From assembly GCA_025403435.1 (NCBI GenBank), contig CM046348.1, forward strand, positions 29,468,148 to 29,532,147: a stretch of 64,000 nt of DNA, written 5' to 3'. Positions 59,788 to 64,000 of the stretch are shown in pieces. The DNA comes from Artocarpus heterophyllus. Its lineage: Eukaryota > Streptophyta > Magnoliopsida > Rosales > Moraceae. The translations under genes were made by a program, and so were the position numbers. The notes below the pieces were generated by a model, which saw nothing but the letters and a program-made list of their open reading frames with translations, did no database searches and had not been told where the DNA came from. Positions within the stretch are counted from its first letter, which is position 1; each line of letters begins with the position of its first letter.

Positions 59788-61278
59788 GTGTTCGAAGAAA
59801 TGAATGCCTTAAAGAAGAATGGTACTTGGGAAATTGTTGAAGCACCTAAGGATCAGAAGATAGTAGGATGCAAATGGGTTTTCACAATAAAGAGCAAGGC
59901 GGATGGTAGTGTAGAGAGATTTAAGGCGAGGCTTGTAGCGAAAGGCTTTACACAGACATATGGAATAGATTACCAGGAAACATTTGCTCCTGTTGCAAAA
60001 ATTAACTCAATTCGAGTACTACTGTCACTTGCGGTTAATCTCAATTGGCCTTTGTATCAGCTGGATGTTAAAAATGCCTTCCTAAATGGAGATCTAGATG
60101 AAGAAGTGTTTATGAGACTCCCTCCGGGTTTTGAAACAAAGTTTGGAGCTGGAAAGGTGTGTAGACTGAAGAAGTCCCTGTATGGTCTTAAGCAGTCTCC
60201 GAGGGCATGGTTTGAACGTTTTGGCAAGGCCATGAAGCAACTTGGTTATGTTCAAAGTCAAGCTGATCATACCATGTTTTACAGACACTCAAAGGAAAGT
60301 AAAATTGCTGTGTTGATTGTATATGTTGATGATATCATCTTAACAGGGAGTGACTACGAGGAACTTGGAGAGCTTAAAGGGAAGCTTGCAAAAGAATTCG
60401 AAATCAAGGACTTGGGAGTGTTGAAATACTTTCTTGGAATGGAGTTTGCAAGATCCAAGGAAGGTATATTTGTCAATCAACGCAAATATGTCCTTGATTT
60501 GTTGACCGAAACAGGTATGCTAGGATGTAAGCCAGCTGAGACGCCTATGGAGCCCAACGTCAAACTGCAACCAGCAGGGACAGAATCTGTAAAGGAGAGG
60601 GAGCGCTATCAGAGACTTGTCGGGAGGCTAATTTATTTGTCACACACTCGACCTGATATAGCCTTTCCGGTGAGTGTAGTCAGCCAATTCATGCACTCGC
60701 CTGGGTCTGAACATTTCGAAGCAGTGTACCGGATCCTAAGGTATCTGAAGGGGACACCCGGTAAAGGTCTTCTGTTTAAATGTCGGGGACATCTGAAAGT
60801 TGAAGCCTATACTGATGCAGACTGGGCGGGAAGTCTAACTGATAGAAGGTCTACTTTGGGATATTGCTCATTTGTGGGTGGCAATTTAGTCACCTGGCGT
60901 AGCAAGAAACAGAATGTGGTAGCTCGAAGCAACGCAGAGGCTGAATTCAGAGCCTTGGCGCAGGGAATTTGTGAGGTTTTGTGGATTAAGAGGTTATTAT
61001 TGGAATTGAAGATTTCAGAGTCGGTGCCAATGAAGATGCACTGTGACAACAGAGCAGCAATTTCAATTGCACACAATCCAGTACTTCATGATGGCACAAA
61101 GCATGTGGAAGTCGACAAGCACTTCATCAAAGAAAAAATAGACAATAGTATAATTCGTGTGGACTATGTCCCCACCAAGGAACAAGTAGCTGATCTGCTT
61201 ACAAAGGGACTATACAAGAGACAGTTCGAGTGGTTAGTAAGCAAGCTGGGTATGGAAGACATCTTTAAACCAGCTTGA
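59788..61278 (+). pseudogene. Copia reverse transcriptase/RNase H
   Basis: 496 open codons. RT motifs: [51 protein letters not shown] and the catalytic [13 protein letters not shown]. RNase [19 protein letters not shown], the [17 protein letters not shown] catalytic segment, and LHCDNRAA-like [11 protein letters not shown], ending VADLLTKGL. All catalytic residues I can place are present. Only the frame change upstream separates it from the rest of the polyprotein. Confidence 0.95.
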
Positions 61279-61285
61279 GGGGGAG
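61276..61285 (+). other. Polypurine tract
   Basis: TGAGGGGGAG directly before the 3' LTR. Confidence 0.9.
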
Positions 61286-61540
61286 TGTCGAGAATAGGGA
61301 TTATTTAGGCAAGGTTTGAGCTGTAAATCATGTAAATATGGTAAATAGGTATCAGCTAGTTGTCAAGTTTATTTTAGGAAGTTTTTATTTTAGGTTGATT
61401 TCGTTTCCTCTTTGCTGATATTCTTTCTCTTTAAATCAGTAATTCTATTCCTGATATTGAGCTGTAATTATACTGTAAATTACTATAAAGGCAATTTCAA
61501 TAGAAGAAAAAATTATTCCCTCAATTTGTCTCTTTCAAGT
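61286..61540 (+). repeat. 3' LTR of the intronic Copia element
   Basis: 255 bp; three differences from the 5' LTR were seen. Confidence 0.93.
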
Positions 61541-62116
61541 GCAGCTTAACTTCAACCTTGGAAAAACCGAGAAGGTTCTCAATTATTGTAAATGATGTAC
61601 CATATCAAAGAGTGTAACCATGGTTTCTTATTGGGATAATCCAACACATGATATGACTGGGGCAGCAGAATCCCTATGCATGTTTTCCATTTTTTACTCA
61701 AAGTTTACTTCTTTTCAATTAATTTGACTTTAAATACAACCAGCAATTCTCCATTTTTCTACGGAAAAATAGTTTTAATTGGATGAAGACTTCAATAACC
61801 GCTAGTTTCAGGAATCACAATTCATACCTGCAGAATTTTATTTCATATCTGATACGAAAAACTAATTAACAAATTAAAAATTCTCACAATTCAAATAAAA
61901 CGTTTTTGGCTACTAATGTAGTGATCAAATGCCACTGAAAATAGAACATGATAAACCATTATACACATTCTAGGAACACATACCAAAAAGAATAAGTACG
62001 TCAATTATATGCACTAGGGATTGCCCAGATCACCAGAAAGGAAAACTACAGAGCACTCTTACGCAATATGATACAAAGGACGACCATAAGAAGATGACAA
62101 GAAGTTCAAGACTCAC

Positions 62117-62192
62117 TTTCACGCGAAAAGGATCCAGAACCTCTATCACCAATAACACCTGGGTGTCTTGGTCCCGTTACAACTTTGTTCAA
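62117..62192 (-). CDS. PAT1: PAT1-like gene, internal exon
   Basis: 76 nt between a CATGCAG acceptor (exon starts at 62192) and an A|GTGAGT donor. It encodes [20 protein letters not shown] and a few more residues. It leaves one base that completes a Ser codon with the last exon, so phases agree. Confidence 0.93.
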
Positions 62193-62206
62193 CTGCATGA
62201 CAGGGC

Positions 62207-62512
62207 AACAAAATCAAAAATTCCAGACAGTTTAGACCATAATATTAGTTTTTTTCTTTTGAAAAGAAACAATTCTTCTTTAAAATAAAATGAAATAAAG
62301 ACAGCCCAAGATTAGAACATTGAAAAAAAAAATAAAGCAGTTTAATTTAAGAAATGACAACATCAAAATTTGCAAACAGTTTAGACTGTAATATTAGTTT
62401 TTTTTTTTTCTTTTGAAAAGAAACAATTCTTCATTAAAATAAAATAAAGACAGCCTAGGATTAGAACATTCAAAAAAAAAAATAAAGCAGTTTAATTTAA
62501 GAAATGACAACA
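62207..62512. repeat. Intronic tandem duplication of about 150 bp
   Basis: Two copies share AACAGTTTAGAC-like starts, a TTTTCTTTTGAAAAGAAACAATTCTTC hairpin core and an AAGCAGTTTAATTTAAGAAATGACAACATCA end. A few differences and changed poly-T and poly-A lengths. Confidence 0.88.
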
Positions 62513-62600
62513 TCACATCTTGAAATAATAGGACTCGACTCATGAAAATTATAGTGCATTACTCATATAAAGTAGATTCATTAATGTAGAGCACGCTAAC

Positions 62601-62657
62601 CTTTGCAAAAGTACTTGCAAGATCATCTATATCAGATAAAGATCCCAAACCTGCACT
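62601..62657 (-). CDS. PAT1: PAT1-like gene, internal exon
   Basis: 57 nt encode SAGLGSLSDIDDLASTFAK. The acceptor is TTCTAG|AGTG and the donor AAAG|GTTAGC. A rival acceptor seven bases downstream (GTGCAG) would break the frame, so the TTCTAG site is preferred. Confidence 0.93.
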
Positions 62658-63287
62658 CTAGAAACAGTAAAAGAATAATAATAATAAGTCAATACAAACA
62701 GTAGCACTACAAATGGAAACAAACAAATACAACACAAACTACAGACTAATCACGATTTTAGTTAAAAGTTAAAAATCAATTTATATAAGTAGCATCCCTG
62801 ATGTATTAGAACAAGCCAACAAGGTAGGTAGCATTAGATCACACAACTAGGGAAGTGAAGTCCTATCCAACAACTAAATGTAAATACTTGAATGAAACCA
62901 AGATAATTACTTTTGAAGTCATATTCAACATTTTGTGCCAGTTAAACAAGGCCTTTAAAATAGTCACCTTGAGGAAGCTCTAGCATATAATGAAACATAA
63001 ACTATTCTTTTGAACTTCGAAACTCACTACTTTCAAAATTTTGGTTAAGTCCAAGGAAAACTGACATGCTCAGATATTTGCATGCATAAACGGTTCATAG
63101 CTTGTGCCTTTGTTGGGATAATTACCCAGTTTGAGCAGCGATCTCAAGGGTCAAGATAACAGAATCATATTCGTATAAAGAGAATGAAACATATATAAGG
63201 GCACTGACAAGAACTGTAAACTTATCAACTAGCAAAAGTAACAAATACTGGCTTCATGGTCCATTCTACGATTAGGAGCCTATCTAC
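62658..63287 (-). other. PAT1 intron 2
   Basis: About 630 bp AT-rich intron between the 63288 donor (GAG|GTAGAT) and the 62658 acceptor. Confidence 0.85.
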
Positions 63288-63436
63288 CTCTTCCCTCTCA
63301 AACAAATGGTACTCGGTATCAACAGATCCGAAAAGAGTCTTGTCGTCCTCTTCTTCTTCCAGTCCCCCGAGCTCGACTTCGTCCATAGCATTTTCACCGA
63401 AAAATTCATATCGTGACGCATCAAAGAGAGCATTAT
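63288..63436 (-). CDS. PAT1: PAT1-like gene, N-terminal exon
   Basis: 149 nt between an ACGCAG|ATAATG acceptor and GAAGAG|GTAGAT donor. It encodes NALFDASRYEFFGENAMDEV, then an acidic ELGGLEEEEDD stretch and a YHLFEREE end, the conserved N-terminal block of plant PAT1 that precedes the decapping-factor contacts. It begins in phase with one base missing, so the start-codon exon lies further right. Confidence 0.94.
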
Positions 63437-64000
63437 CTGCGTGAAACAAAACATCTCAGGTGCAAATAACAAGAGCTACTCGTTAAGGTAAATATACAAT
63501 ATGCGCGATTTAAGAGAACATTACACACCCCAACTATTTATATAAACTGGCAGGACAATTCCCATGTACCATTCACCTTCGAATTAAAATATCCGGAATA
63601 ATTTAAACCTGAACTTAGCAAATAAGTAAACCCCAGAACTAGGGACGATAACCCCACCCAACCCAGTCCCCCAAACCACCAAGGGAAAAAAGGAATAAAA
63701 ACTTCAGATCAGTGATTTAAACCAAATATTTCTTTTTCTGAAAAAAAAAATAAAAAGAAAGAAAGATGTAGGTAAAGGGAAGTAAAATACAATGCTATAG
63801 CTATTCGTCAAAATACACAACTCAAAACCAAAACCATACTAGCCCAAAATTAAAGTGTAAATTCCAAATAAATCCAGGACTAAAACAACAGACTAACAAA
63901 CAAAAACAGGTTGGTACAGCTGAGAACAGAGAAAATTCCTTTCAAAAAAGAAGAAAGAAGGAAAATTTCGTTAGTAAAAGCCAGAGGGTATAAGAAAAAA
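63437..64000 (-). other. PAT1 intron 1 (partial)
   Basis: AT-rich, with no ATG exon that fits the phase of the next exon. The first exon is probably outside the window. Confidence 0.65.

Larger units (their letters stand above)
56479..61540 (+). mobile_element. Nearly intact Copia retrotransposon in a PAT1 intron
   Basis: Short LTRs (56479-56733 and 61286-61540) begin TGTCGAGAATAGGG. GCAGC flanks both sides (56474-56478 and 61541-61545), which places the LTR ends at CTTTCAAGT. The LTRs differ at three positions that I see, so insertion is fairly recent. The order LTR, PBS, gag, protease, integrase, RT, RNase H, polypurine tract, LTR is complete. The single coding frame has one in-frame stop (58706-58708) and one frame change near 59745; otherwise it is open. 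Confidence 0.97.
55828..62116 (-). other. PAT1 intron 3, enlarged by a Copia insertion
   Basis: 6,289 bp in total, of which 5,062 are the Copia element at 56479-61540. The rest is ordinary AT-rich intron. The element is antisense to the gene. Confidence 0.92.

Overview
This is nuclear DNA from a flowering plant, most likely a eudicot. It is AT-rich and has spliced genes with GT-AG introns, plant-type LTR retrotransposons, and CACTA and hAT transposons. I could not fix the species. Two host genes are clear. One is an intronless CLE signalling-peptide gene (4130-4438, minus). The other is the 3' part of a PAT1-family mRNA-decay gene (53756-63436, minus), whose first exon lies beyond the right edge. 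Almost everything else is mobile DNA.

Layout. 1-1834: Copia gag and 5' LTR remnant whose LTR is split by a 528-bp foldback CACTA element. 1835-4913: AT-rich intergenic DNA around the CLE gene. 4914-10272: decayed full-length Copia element (minus). 10911-16323: Gypsy element (minus, TSD TTCAA) that lost integrase and most of its 3' LTR. 19708 to about 32051: decayed CACTA transposon carrying tnp2-type transposase and Ulp1-protease remnants, with two smaller relatives (25604-28860 and 29170-30681) inserted in its second gene; the first of these also holds a solo LTR. 32319-36379: LTR pieces around a 100-N gap. 36866-37657: hAT element with an 8-bp TSD. About 37975-39940: Copia-type LTR with a PBS. 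39936-43000: small MITEs and an unrecognised exon-like stretch. 43545-52627: young, structurally complete LTR retrotransposon (TSD GTATT). 56479-61540: nearly intact Copia element inside a PAT1 intron, antisense to the gene.

The standout is the 43545-52627 element. It has 2.34-kb LTRs that are nearly identical, a 12-of-12 initiator-Met-tRNA PBS, a G-rich PPT and a perfect TSD, but no recognisable gag or pol. In sense orientation it carries two intact ORFs instead. One is an intronless LOG-like (cytokinin riboside 5'-monophosphate phosphoribohydrolase family) ORF with an altered active-site segment. The other is a 173-aa basic zinc-finger ORF that looks like the nucleic-acid-binding protein of plant betaflexiviruses, a family that includes RNA-silencing suppressors. 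A retroelement pairing a hormone-enzyme homologue with a possible virus-derived RNA-binding protein is the best candidate here for an undescribed system. The homology calls were made by eye and need profile searches.
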